The translations under genes were made by a program, and so were the position numbers. From assembly GCA_030694835.1 (NCBI GenBank), contig JAUYUF010000307.1, positions 1 through 9,020 on the forward strand: a stretch of DNA of 9,020 nt, in the 5' to 3' direction. Positions 1 through 6,956 of this stretch are shown in pieces. Origin of the DNA: Flavobacteriaceae bacterium. Lineage in GTDB: Bacteria; Bacteroidota; Bacteroidia; Flavobacteriales; Flavobacteriaceae. How positions within the stretch are numbered: the stretch's first letter is position 1; each line of letters starts with the position of its first letter. Below the pieces are notes generated by a model, which did no database searches, had not been told where the DNA came from, and saw only the letters and a program-made list of their open reading frames with translations.

Positions 1-507
1 GAAAGAACACTGACAGAATCTAGAAAAAAGACAATGAGTGTAATTGTTTCGATGAATCAAATGCTTCAAAAAGTTATTCCAAATCATGTGGGTAGATATA
101 CGGATGAATTTTATCCAAATGCAACTGGAGACAATTTTCAAAGGGCTGGATATCATACCATATTATTAGAAGCTGGACATTATAAAAATGATTATGATAG
201 GGAAGTAGTAAGAAAATTTAATTTTCTAGCCTTGTTACAAGGATTATTCTTTATTGCAACAACAAAAAGTTTTGATAATTATAAACCTTATTTTGATATA
301 CCTAATAATGATAAGAAATTTTATGATGTAATATATCGAAATGCTCTTTATGAAAACAAGATTCAAGATATTGCTTTGCAATACAAGTTTAAACTTATTA
401 ATAATCGAGTTGAAAAATTATTAGAACTAGAAAAAGTTGGGGATTTATCTAATTATTATGGACATTTTGAGGAGAATTTGAACGGAAATATTTTTTCTTT
501 GATATAA
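1..507 (+). CDS. M14-family zinc carboxypeptidase, C-terminal part (5'-truncated by window)
   Basis: The reading frame is open from base 1. The eleven codons before the first ATG at 34 contain no stop and read as protein (ERTLTESRKKT), so the true start lies upstream and this is the 3' end of a longer gene. I recognise the flavobacterial M14-like metallopeptidase C-terminus by its NHVGRYTDEFYPNATGDNF segment followed by a TILLEAGH segment. In M14 enzymes the catalytic glutamate sits in a T-x-E-type strand, and the Glu of LLEAGH (codon at 169-171) is the likely equivalent. The zinc ligands (HxxE and a distal His) would lie in the missing part and cannot be checked. The expected role is removal of C-terminal residues from peptides. 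Localisation cannot be judged without the N-terminus. The Lrp-type gene follows after 89 bp with its own promoter candidate. Family assignment is by recognition, not search. Confidence 0.75.
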   Translation, partial: ERTLTESRKKTMSVIVSMNQMLQKVIPNHVGRYTDEFYPNATGDNFQRAGYHTILLEAGHYKNDYDREVVRKFNFLALLQGLFFIATTKSFDNYKPYFDIPNNDKKFYDVIYRNALYENKIQDIALQYKFKLINNRVEKLLELEKVGDLSNYYGHFEENLNGNIFSLI

Positions 508-555
508 TTTGATATATTCTTAATAATTAATGCTTTTTTTTTAATATATTTTATT

Positions 556-563
556 TATTTTTG
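556..563 (+). promoter_or_regulatory. Candidate -7 element for the Lrp/AsnC gene
   Basis: TATTTTTG matches the Bacteroidota -7 consensus TAnnTTTG and would give a leader of roughly 25-30 nt before the ATG at 597. No TTG lies at the expected distance upstream, so only half of the promoter signature is present. The last bases overlap the left arm of the inverted repeat at 562-594. Confidence 0.4.
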
Positions 564-594
564 CAGTATGATTCTGATTATTAAATATACTGCA
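562..594. promoter_or_regulatory. 8-bp inverted repeat before the lrp-like start codon (candidate autoregulatory operator)
   Basis: TGCAGTAT (562-569) and its exact complement ATACTGCA (587-594) are separated by 17 bp, so the arm centres are 25 bp apart. The repeat lies between the candidate -7 element and the ATG, ending two bases before it. Lrp/AsnC proteins commonly bind inverted repeats and often repress their own genes, so an operator is the first reading. The same repeat could also fold in the mRNA leader as an 8-bp stem with a 17-nt loop. Confidence 0.45.
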
Positions 595-596
595 TT

Positions 597-1076
597 ATGA
601 AAAAATATGTTTTAGATGAAATTGATCATCAAATTTTAGATATCCTTATCGAAAATGCTCGTACCCCTTTTACTGATATAGCAAAGCAATTATTAGTATC
701 TGCAGGAACAATTCACGTACGTGTTAAAAAAATGGAGGATGAAGGTGTAATAAAAGGTTCTACGCTAACTGTAGATTATGAGAAAATGGGTTATTCTTTT
801 ATCGCTCATGTTGGAATCTTTTTAGAAAAAACGATGTATACCAAGCAAGTTATGGAAGATTTAAGGAAAATTCCTTTCGTAACAGTGGCTTATATCACTG
901 CAGGTAAGTACAATATTTTCTGTAAAATTCGTGCAAAAGACACGAATCATGCAAAAGAAATTATTTTCAGTATAGATGACATAGAAGGTATTGTTAGAAC
1001 AGAAACAATGATTTCTTTAGAAGAAACTATAAATGATAAGAAAAGATTGCTTCATTCAATATTTAGAGAACTATAA
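597..1076 (+). CDS. Lrp/AsnC-family transcriptional regulator
   Basis: This is a 159-residue protein of standard length for the family. Residues 5-55 form the AsnC-type winged HTH (LDEIDHQILDILIENARTPF, then IAKQLLVSAGTIHVRVKKME with the recognition helix around SAGTIHVRVKKMEDEGVI). Residues about 65-150 form the ligand-binding RAM domain, with the GKYNIFCKIRA strand and the EGIVRTETMISLEE strand. Such proteins form octamers or dimers that respond to amino acids or related metabolites and control transport or amino-acid metabolism genes. The effector cannot be read here. The protein looks like the regulator widely conserved in Flavobacteriia beside an M14 carboxypeptidase. It is convergent with the oxidoreductase operon, so control of that operon is possible but not indicated by position. 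The ATG at 597 places the HTH right at the N-terminus as expected. Confidence 0.93.
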   Translation: MKKYVLDEIDHQILDILIENARTPFTDIAKQLLVSAGTIHVRVKKMEDEGVIKGSTLTVDYEKMGYSFIAHVGIFLEKTMYTKQVMEDLRKIPFVTVAYITAGKYNIFCKIRAKDTNHAKEIIFSIDDIEGIVRTETMISLEETINDKKRLLHSIFREL

Positions 1077-1093
1077 TTTTCTAAATTAGAACC

Positions 1094-1123
1094 AAAAAAA
1101 CCTCGTATTTACGAGGTTTTTTT
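1094..1123. terminator. Bidirectional intrinsic terminator between lrp-like gene and korB
   Basis: A perfect 13-bp inverted repeat (seven A, CCTCGT, loop ATTT, ACGAGG, seven T) provides a GC-containing stem with a T-tract in either direction. It starts 17 bp after the Lrp stop and lies 15 bp beyond the korB stop on the other strand, so it can end both convergent transcripts. Confidence 0.92.
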
Positions 1124-1138
1124 ATTTTAGAGATTTGT

Positions 1139-2368
1139 TTAAACTTCTGTTTCAATAGCCTTAATTAATAATTCAGCATGTTTATGAGGTTTTATTGCAT
1201 CAATCAAAGCTTCTTTAGGAATTACATTTGTATCTGAAATCCAAGAAGAAATGGCATTTAAAATGGCACTTCTTTTTCCGACCTTTTTTGAAAATGGTTT
1301 ACTAGATATATTATTAGCTTCAGATAAGGATAGTAAATCATCAGCAATTATCAATGTATCAGCATTCATAAAAGATTTAACTTTTTCTAAACCATCTTCA
1401 GTCATAATAAATATTACATCTGGTGTATCTAATCCAGTATAATAAATTGGTTTTCTTGATAAAATAACTTCTGCTATTGAAAAACCAGTTCCTACAGTTA
1501 CAGGATATTCACCTTTCATTGTTGAATGTAATCCAGCAGAAATTCCTGCTTTAGCTAACAATTCTGCTGCCAATTGAATTCCTCCACCAGCAGAGCCAGC
1601 AAGTAATATTCTATAACGCTCATCAATAGATGTATTAAATTTTTTTGAAATAATTTCTACATCATTAAGTAGGGAAGATGTTTCTCTATAAACAACTTCA
1701 TTAACTTTTCTATTATTCAATAAAGCATCTGCTTCTTGTGAAAATTCGTCTAATTCTTTAATTTTTTGTAATCCGTAAGAAGGACAAATACTTGCTAATT
1801 CTAACAAAGCAAAACCTGGAGTTTCAACAGCAAATTTGATACTTTCAGTAAAATTAGCAGGAGAAATTACACGCGCACTACTCATAGCTCCAGCTTGATG
1901 AGCTAATTTAATGATATCAAAAGGAGGAACTCCTTCCTCTACTTGACGTAATTCTTTAAACTTATCTGTGGAAAGTCCACTAATTTGTCCACCTGTCATA
2001 CCATAAAGTAAATTATTGAAAACTAGTAAAGTAATGTCAATATTTCTTCTAGCTGCTTCTAATAGATGTTGAAGACCAATTGTAGCCCCACCATCTCCTT
2101 GTATAACAATAACTTTCTTACTTCTATCGGCTAAGCCCATGGCAACTCCTAAACCTAAAGCAGGAGCTCTGCCATGTAATCCGTGAACAGTATGAGTAGC
2201 AAATAAAGGATCAACTAGGCCGCTACAACCAATATCACTGACAATAATGATATCTAACGGATTATAACCTAATTCTATAAAAGATTTTGAAATACTATTT
2301 ACAATAATACCATGTCCACAGCCTGGGCAGAAAGGCATTTTTTTATCTGTTAAAACAGGACTTTTCAT
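1139..2368 (-). CDS. korB: 2-oxoacid:ferredoxin oxidoreductase, fused beta-gamma subunit
   Basis: The 409-residue protein joins two subunits. Residues 1 to about 240 are the thiamine-diphosphate beta subunit: FCPGCGH at 13-19, the cofactor motif GDGG at 91-94 with the Asn pair at 118-119, and four cysteines (C14, C17, C48, C195) at the positions that hold the single 4Fe-4S cluster of this family. From about residue 251 a second domain begins (RYRILLAGSAGGGIQLAAEL) and continues through KGEYPV and the ILSRKPIYYTGLDTPDVIF segment. This is the gamma, CoA-side domain of pyruvate/2-oxoacid oxidoreductases. The complex decarboxylates a 2-oxoacid to an acyl-CoA and reduces ferredoxin. Substrate cannot be told from sequence; 2-oxoglutarate, pyruvate or branched-chain acids are all possible. 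Its ATG overlaps the stop of the alpha gene by 4 bp, which indicates coupled translation. No ferredoxin-type delta gene follows before the terminator. Confidence 0.88.
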   Translation of the reverse strand: MKSPVLTDKKMPFCPGCGHGIIVNSISKSFIELGYNPLDIIIVSDIGCSGLVDPLFATHTVHGLHGRAPALGLGVAMGLADRSKKVIVIQGDGGATIGLQHLLEAARRNIDITLLVFNNLLYGMTGGQISGLSTDKFKELRQVEEGVPPFDIIKLAHQAGAMSSARVISPANFTESIKFAVETPGFALLELASICPSYGLQKIKELDEFSQEADALLNNRKVNEVVYRETSSLLNDVEIISKKFNTSIDERYRILLAGSAGGGIQLAAELLAKAGISAGLHSTMKGEYPVTVGTGFSIAEVILSRKPIYYTGLDTPDVIFIMTEDGLEKVKSFMNADTLIIADDLLSLSEANNISSKPFSKKVGKRSAILNAISSWISDTNVIPKEALIDAIKPHKHAELLIKAIETEV

Positions 2369-3483
2369 AAAGATAATTCTTTTATTATATCTGAAGGACT
2401 AATCATAAATCCAATTTTGTTGACTTGTTTGATATTTGATCTATAAACTTTTCCGTAGATTATTTCTTTGTATTGGCCACCAATATTTTCTTCAACAAAG
2501 GTTACATTTTGGTAACTATCAATTATTGATGTAATTTTTTCAGAAACTGGTAATAAGGTTTTTACTACAAGTAATGAAATCTTTTTGTTGTTTTTACGCA
2601 ACTCTTCAACTGCATTTCTAGCAGCACCAGCTGAGATGCCATAAGTAACTATTAAATTTTTGCTATCATCTTGTTTATCATAATCGAAGAAAGTATATTC
2701 ATCTAATCGTTTTTCCATTTTTTCTTTTAAACGGATAGTATTAGCAATAGCATTTGGTGAATTTTTTTGAATCATTCCCTCGTCATCATGAGTTGATGAA
2801 TTAAGCCTAATTAAATGCTCATGATTTCCGACTGGTACAAAAGGTGGGACAAAATTATTGCCCGATTTATATGTTTTATAAGGCAAATCAATAGGTTCTT
2901 GTTCTCTATTTATTTTATTGATTTCAGGCAAAATAGAAATATCAAAACTCTTTTGAGTCATAACCATTTCTTTTGATGTTAATAAAATAACCGGAGTTCT
3001 TAAATTAATAGCAGTTTTAATGCTTTCTTCTGTTAATTTCCAAGCATCTTCAAAATTTGAAGGACATAAAACAGGTACAGGATATCCTCCAGAGATCAAA
3101 CCATTAATAAAACTTAAATCACCTTGAGCACCAGTTGTGGCAGAACCTGTACTTGGACCAAGACGTTGTGTGATGATAAGTAACATAGGCAATTCCATCA
3201 TATAAGCCATATTAAAAGTTTCAGCCATTAAAGCTAAACCAGGAAAAGCGGTTGCAGTTACAGGAAATTTACCTGCGGCTGATAAACCAGTCATCCATTG
3301 TAAGACAGTTATTTCATCGGGACCAGCTAAAAATAAAGGAAATCTTTTAGAGCCGTAATTATAAAACTTATTAGAAGGTGTAATAGGATAGCCAATGAAA
3401 GCATCAGCTCCTGCTTTTACACATGCTTCTGTAATTAACATTGAAGCATCTGTAAGTACCATTTTTGGTGTTTTAGTTTCCAA
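2365..3483 (-). CDS. korA: 2-oxoacid:ferredoxin oxidoreductase, alpha subunit (no gamma domain)
   Basis: This 372-residue protein holds the pyrimidine-binding domain of the enzyme: YPITPS at 32-37, the DEI segment with the conserved glutamate (E57), GPSTGSATTGAQGDL at 109-123, and a THDDEG segment at 231-236 in place of the usual EHDE-type motif. The C-terminal transketolase-C-like domain begins near residue 276 (NLIVTYGISAGAARNAVEEL). Its length fits an alpha subunit without the N-terminal gamma extension seen in fused alpha subunits of about 600 residues. The gamma domain is instead on the partner beta chain. Two usually strict motifs differ: TATAFPG (76-82) replaces TATSGPG, and YPITPSNK replaces the common YPITPSTE. 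The fold and cofactor site otherwise look complete, so it is probably active but of an unusual subtype. It is the first gene of the two-gene operon. Confidence 0.88.
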   Translation of the reverse strand: METKTPKMVLTDASMLITEACVKAGADAFIGYPITPSNKFYNYGSKRFPLFLAGPDEITVLQWMTGLSAAGKFPVTATAFPGLALMAETFNMAYMMELPMLLIITQRLGPSTGSATTGAQGDLSFINGLISGGYPVPVLCPSNFEDAWKLTEESIKTAINLRTPVILLTSKEMVMTQKSFDISILPEINKINREQEPIDLPYKTYKSGNNFVPPFVPVGNHEHLIRLNSSTHDDEGMIQKNSPNAIANTIRLKEKMEKRLDEYTFFDYDKQDDSKNLIVTYGISAGAARNAVEELRKNNKKISLLVVKTLLPVSEKITSIIDSYQNVTFVEENIGGQYKEIIYGKVYRSNIKQVNKIGFMISPSDIIKELSL

Positions 3484-3513
3484 ATTATAAAATATTTAAT
3501 TTTAAATCGAAGT

Positions 3514-3521
3514 CAAAATTA
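3514..3521 (-). promoter_or_regulatory. Candidate -7 element for the korAB operon
   Basis: On the minus strand this reads TAATTTTG, an exact match to TAnnTTTG. It lies 31 bp upstream of the korA ATG, which implies a leader of about 25 nt. No TTG is found at the usual distance, and no TGAT-N4-ATCA box accompanies it, so this operon does not share the promoter design seen further right. Confidence 0.42.
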
Positions 3522-3691
3522 CAGAAATTAATAGAAGCATCGTATTAAATTAGATAGTAATTATTATAATTAATTCGGTTATATTATAGATATACTTTAT
3601 TTTAATAAATACTTAAGATTACAATATTTCTTTGAAATTAAATTAAAATTGAATAATTGACATTTATAGGGAATGAAAATTATTTTTTTCG

Positions 3692-3699
3692 TAAATTTA
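3692..3699 (+). promoter_or_regulatory. Possible -7 element for the kinase-regulator operon
   Basis: TAAATTTA has the same one-base departure from TAnnTTTG as the usp promoter and sits 31 bp before the kinase ATG. There is no TTG at 17-23 bp and no complete FNR-like box, so the assignment rests on one short AT-rich match. The rest of the 247-bp divergent spacer (3484-3730) shows only AT-rich sequence. Confidence 0.28.
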
Positions 3700-3730
3700 T
3701 AATCATTCAAGGTTTAATAATCTGATTAAA

Positions 3731-4975
3731 ATGTTAACTAACAATCAAGAATTTTATAAGATATGCTTTGATAATTCTAGGGAAGGAATTATTGTTATAG
3801 ATGAATTTGGGAAAATTTTATTAGCAAATAGCAGGGTAGAGAAAATATTTGGATATAAACCTGAGGAGCTCATCAATGAAAGTGTTAGTATTTTACTTCC
3901 AAAATCAATAAAACAAAAACATGAACAATTCTTAGCTGGTTATTATGATAAACCCTTTAACAGGAATGATTTTGATAAAAGAGATTTATATGGAATTCAT
4001 AAAAATGGTCAAAAAGTTGAAGTTTTAATTGGACTTAATTATTTTCAATTAGATGAAAAAAATTATGTAAAAGCATTTATTTCTGATATAAGTGATTACA
4101 AGAAAAAAGAACAAGTTATTAGAAATAAGAATTATCAATTAGAACAAGAACTTAAAATAAAAAACAAAGAGCTAAAAGCTAAAAATAAACAACTTAGAGA
4201 GGCTAATATAGTTTTATTAGAAGAAATTAACAACAAAATTGCAGCAGAAAAAAAAGCTAAAATTGCACTTGAAAAAGAGATTGAATTAAATAATTTAAAA
4301 ACAAAGTTTATTTCATTAGCATCTCATGAATTTAGAACACCGCTTAGTGGAATTTTAACATCCGTTACATTAATAGATAAACACCAAAAAAATAATACAA
4401 TCGAAAAAATAGAAAAACATGTAAACCAAATCAAAACAATGGTAAATCATTTAAACAATATTTTATATGATTTCTTAGCCTTAGAACAATTAAGTAATAG
4501 CAATATTACATACCGATATAAAACTTTTAATCCATTTGAATTAATTAATAAAATTATAGAGGAAACAAAATCAATACTTAAAAAAAATCAACAAATTAAT
4601 TATAGCTCTCATAATTCTAACAAAGAAATAATTAATGATTATACGATTATTTCTATTATAATTACTAACTTATTATATAATGCAATTAAGTATTCTCATG
4701 AAGATAGTATCATTGAAATTGATTCTAAAATTAAAGAAGATAAACTTATAGTTTCAATTAAAGATTATGGAATAGGTATCCCTAAAGAAGATCAGAAACA
4801 TATTTTTGAACGCTTTTTTAGAGCTAAAAACGCTATGGAAATTCAAGGAACAGGCATAGGCCTTAATATAATAAAGGGTCATATTGATGGGCTTGGTGGA
4901 TCCATAAGTTTTAAGAGTAAAGAAAATGTAGGAACTGAATTTTCATTTGAAGTACCTAATTTTTCAATTAAATAA
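3731..4975 (+). CDS. Cytoplasmic PAS-domain sensor histidine kinase, FixL-like
   Basis: The 414-residue protein has no signal peptide or membrane segment, so the signal is sensed in the cytoplasm. Order of domains: PAS at about 5-125 (EGIIVIDEFGKILLANS through FISDIS); a Lys/Glu-rich coiled coil at about 125-190; HisKA with the H-box SHEFRTPL and phosphorylated H199; HATPase with N-box residues N313 and N317, G1 box DYGIGIP (345-351), F-box IFERFF and G2 box GTGIGL (373-378). All catalytic boxes are intact. In the PAS domain, KHEQFLAGY (63-71) aligns with the FixL helix that carries the heme-ligating His200. H64 and R84 are 20 residues apart, as are FixL His200 and distal Arg220. Heme binding is inferred, since many non-heme PAS domains share parts of this motif. 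The response regulator starts 12 bp downstream, so the two form an operon and probably a cognate pair. Confidence 0.93.
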   Translation: MLTNNQEFYKICFDNSREGIIVIDEFGKILLANSRVEKIFGYKPEELINESVSILLPKSIKQKHEQFLAGYYDKPFNRNDFDKRDLYGIHKNGQKVEVLIGLNYFQLDEKNYVKAFISDISDYKKKEQVIRNKNYQLEQELKIKNKELKAKNKQLREANIVLLEEINNKIAAEKKAKIALEKEIELNNLKTKFISLASHEFRTPLSGILTSVTLIDKHQKNNTIEKIEKHVNQIKTMVNHLNNILYDFLALEQLSNSNITYRYKTFNPFELINKIIEETKSILKKNQQINYSSHNSNKEIINDYTIISIIITNLLYNAIKYSHEDSIIEIDSKIKEDKLIVSIKDYGIGIPKEDQKHIFERFFRAKNAMEIQGTGIGLNIIKGHIDGLGGSISFKSKENVGTEFSFEVPNFSIK

Positions 4976-4987
4976 ATACAAATAGCC

Positions 4988-6004
4988 ATGAAAAAAGTAT
5001 TACTTATTGAAGATGATGATATCGTAAGAGAAAATACAGCTGAAATACTTGAGCTTGCTAATTATCAAGTTGAAACTGCTAAAAATGGTAGAATTGGTAT
5101 TGAAAAAGCTAAATCTTTTTTACCAGATATTATTCTTTGCGATATTATGATGCCAGAATTAGATGGTTATGGTGTGTTACAAATTCACTCAAGGGAACCC
5201 ATAATATCTAGAATTCCTTTTATTTTCATTACTGCAAAAACAGAACATTCAGACGTAAGAAAAGGAATGAATCTTGGTGCTGATGATTATATTTTAAAGC
5301 CGTTTCAAGAATCAGAATTGCTCTCTGCCATTGAAAGTAGGTTGAAAAGGAGGGAAGTATTTGAAAATAAAAAAATAAATTCTAGTGAATATCAATCTAA
5401 ATCAATTGATGATTTATTAACACCTGAAAAATTAATTTCATACCCAAAAGATTATACAATTTATTGCGAAGGAAATAATAGTAAATACCTCTATTTAATT
5501 TTAAAAGGTGAAGTTAAAACCTATAAAATCACATCAGATGGTAAAGAATTAATAACTGGAATTTTTAAAGATGGAGATTATTTTGGATATAGTTCATTTT
5601 TCATCAAATCACTTCACAGTGAATATGCAGTTTGTTTATCCAACAGTAATATTTATAAAATATTGAAAGATGAAGTTATTGAGTTAATTGAAGGAAATCA
5701 TCTATACGCATTTGATTTTATAGAAAGATTATCTAATAATTTAAAAGAATTTAAAGAGCAATTACTGCATATGGCATATGGTTCTGTTAGAAAAAAAACA
5801 GCCACTACTTTGCTCAATTTAGCAAAAAAATCTAAAATTGAAAATGAAATTAAAGTAAGCAGGAGTGATTTAGCAAGTATAACTGGCATTGCAAAAGAAA
5901 CTCTTATCAGAACTTTAACCGATTTTAAAGAAGAAAAACTGATATCAACTTCTAGAAATGTTGTAAAAATTATCAACGCTGATAAATTAAAAAAAATCTT
6001 GTAA
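4988..6004 (+). CDS. Response regulator: receiver fused to CRP/FNR-type sensor and HTH
   Basis: The 338-residue protein has three parts. A receiver occupies 1-122, with acidic residues E8, D9 and D10, phosphoacceptor D52 in CDIMMPELDG, T82 and K104. A cyclic-nucleotide-binding-type beta barrel occupies about 145-235 (YTIYCEGNNSKYLYLILKGE, then GIFKDGDYFGYSSFF). After the dimer helix, a CRP-type winged HTH occupies about 265-330. The recognition helix IAKETLIRTLTDF retains E304 and R308, the E-xxx-R pair that CRP and FNR use to read TGA half-sites. Only three cysteines are present (C51, C160, C216), with no FNR-like iron-sulfur cluster pattern, so phosphorylation by the adjacent kinase is the likely input. 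The barrel also lacks a clear cAMP phosphate-binding motif. It is the best local candidate to act at the TGAT-N4-ATCA promoters downstream. No terminator hairpin is visible after its stop. Confidence 0.93.
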   Translation: MKKVLLIEDDDIVRENTAEILELANYQVETAKNGRIGIEKAKSFLPDIILCDIMMPELDGYGVLQIHSREPIISRIPFIFITAKTEHSDVRKGMNLGADDYILKPFQESELLSAIESRLKRREVFENKKINSSEYQSKSIDDLLTPEKLISYPKDYTIYCEGNNSKYLYLILKGEVKTYKITSDGKELITGIFKDGDYFGYSSFFIKSLHSEYAVCLSNSNIYKILKDEVIELIEGNHLYAFDFIERLSNNLKEFKEQLLHMAYGSVRKKTATTLLNLAKKSKIENEIKVSRSDLASITGIAKETLIRTLTDFKEEKLISTSRNVVKIINADKLKKIL

Positions 6005-6015
6005 TTTTTTTAAAT

Positions 6016-6080
6016 CATTAAAGATCAATATATAATTTGATTAAAATCATTGTTTATTAGTTGTTTATTTCTTAAATTTA
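6016..6080 (+). promoter_or_regulatory. FNR-like-box promoter of the usp operon
   Basis: The proximal box TGATTAAAATCA (6038-6049) is a full TGAT-N4-ATCA palindrome. TTG follows at 6050-6052, then exactly 20 bp, then TAAATTTA (6073-6080), one base off TAnnTTTG. At the 22-bp phase upstream (6016-6027) the sequence is CATT-AAAG-ATCA, so the right half-site is intact and the left half is degenerate. The predicted start is near 6085, which puts the proximal box near -41. ATTTAG (6076-6081) and CTAAAT (6091-6096) form a short inverted repeat around the start. Confidence 0.78.
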
Positions 6081-6104
6081 GAAGAATAATCTAAATCTGC
6101 AATT

Positions 6105-6941
6105 ATGAAAAATATCCTATTTCCCACAGATTTTTCAGAAAACTCTTGGAATGCAATTCAGTATACTTTAGAATTGTTTAAAGAAGAAGCATGTAATTTC
6201 TATGTTTTTAATTCATATAGATTACCAGCATATACCACAGATGATTTTATGGTAACAAGCACTAATGACGGTTTAGAAGAAACTTTACATAAAATTAACA
6301 ATGAAAATCTAGACAAAGTATTAGAAAGAATTAACAATCTTAAAAAGAACCCAAAACATACTTTTAGAAAAGTATTAGAGTATAACTTTTTTTTAGATGC
6401 AATTAAAGAAGTTGTTACTAAAAATGGAATTGACATAATTGCTATGGGGACAAAAGGTGCATCTGGAGCTAAAGAAATTTTTATTGGTACAAATACAGGT
6501 GATGTTATAAATAAAGTAAAAGTGCCTTTATTGGTGATTCCAGAGAATACTAAATATAAACCACCAAAAGAAATTGCTTTTCCAACAGACCATAATGTCT
6601 TTTATGACAGAAGATCTCTAAAACCTCTTCTTAAAATAGCAGAATTACATAAATCAACAGTACGAGTTGTACATGTAAAAATAGATAATTTGACACTAAA
6701 TCAGGATCAAATAGCCAATAAAGAATTTGTTTTTGAATGTTTAGAAAAAGTAGATAAAAGCTATCATACTTTACATAATTTAATGTTAGAAGATGCCTTA
6801 AATTGTTTTACTCAAAGTAGAGATATAGACATGATTGCAATGGTTCCTAAGAATCTCAATTTTTTTCAAAAACTCTTTTTTAAACCAAAAGTTGAAGAAA
6901 TAAGCTACCACACCAATATACCATTATTAGTTTTACATTAA
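6105..6941 (+). CDS. Tandem-domain universal stress protein (UspA family)
   Basis: This 278-residue protein has two Usp domains, about 1-146 and 154-278. The first begins MKNILFPTDFSENS and carries the complete ATP-binding pattern G-2x-G-9x-G-(S/T): G115, G118, G128, T129. It ends with VKVPLLVIPE. The second begins EIAFPTD and ends NIPLLVLH but has no glycine loop (MVPKNLNFFQ in its place), so it probably does not bind nucleotide. Such an asymmetric tandem is common in Bacteroidota. Usp proteins are cytoplasmic and accumulate under starvation, hypoxia or other stress; the biochemical role is usually unknown. The FNR-like promoter upstream suggests induction by the same signal as the hsp20 gene. 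The membrane-protein gene begins 15 bp after its stop and should be co-transcribed. Confidence 0.93.
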   Translation: MKNILFPTDFSENSWNAIQYTLELFKEEACNFYVFNSYRLPAYTTDDFMVTSTNDGLEETLHKINNENLDKVLERINNLKKNPKHTFRKVLEYNFFLDAIKEVVTKNGIDIIAMGTKGASGAKEIFIGTNTGDVINKVKVPLLVIPENTKYKPPKEIAFPTDHNVFYDRRSLKPLLKIAELHKSTVRVVHVKIDNLTLNQDQIANKEFVFECLEKVDKSYHTLHNLMLEDALNCFTQSRDIDMIAMVPKNLNFFQKLFFKPKVEEISYHTNIPLLVLH

Positions 6942-6956
6942 TCAAAATAATAAATT

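Noticed and set aside
521..542. Short A/T palindrome followed by a T-run after the carboxypeptidase gene, as a terminator
   Set aside because: The stem (TTAA/TTAA type) has no G/C pairs and would be too weak. In this AT-rich DNA it is not distinguishable from background.
1251..1442. 63-codon plus-strand frame inside the beta-gamma oxidoreductase gene
   Set aside because: It lies antisense within a well-supported gene and has no promoter. It is a shadow of that coding sequence.
3723..3734. TGATTAAAATGT across the kinase start codon, resembling the FNR-like boxes
   Set aside because: Only the left half-site matches. The right half is the ATG codon region, there is no partner box 22 bp away, and no TTG or -7 element follows.
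5698..5976. 92-codon minus-strand frame inside the response-regulator gene
   Set aside because: It is complementary to the HTH-coding part of an intact gene and its hydrophobic look comes from the opposite-strand codons.
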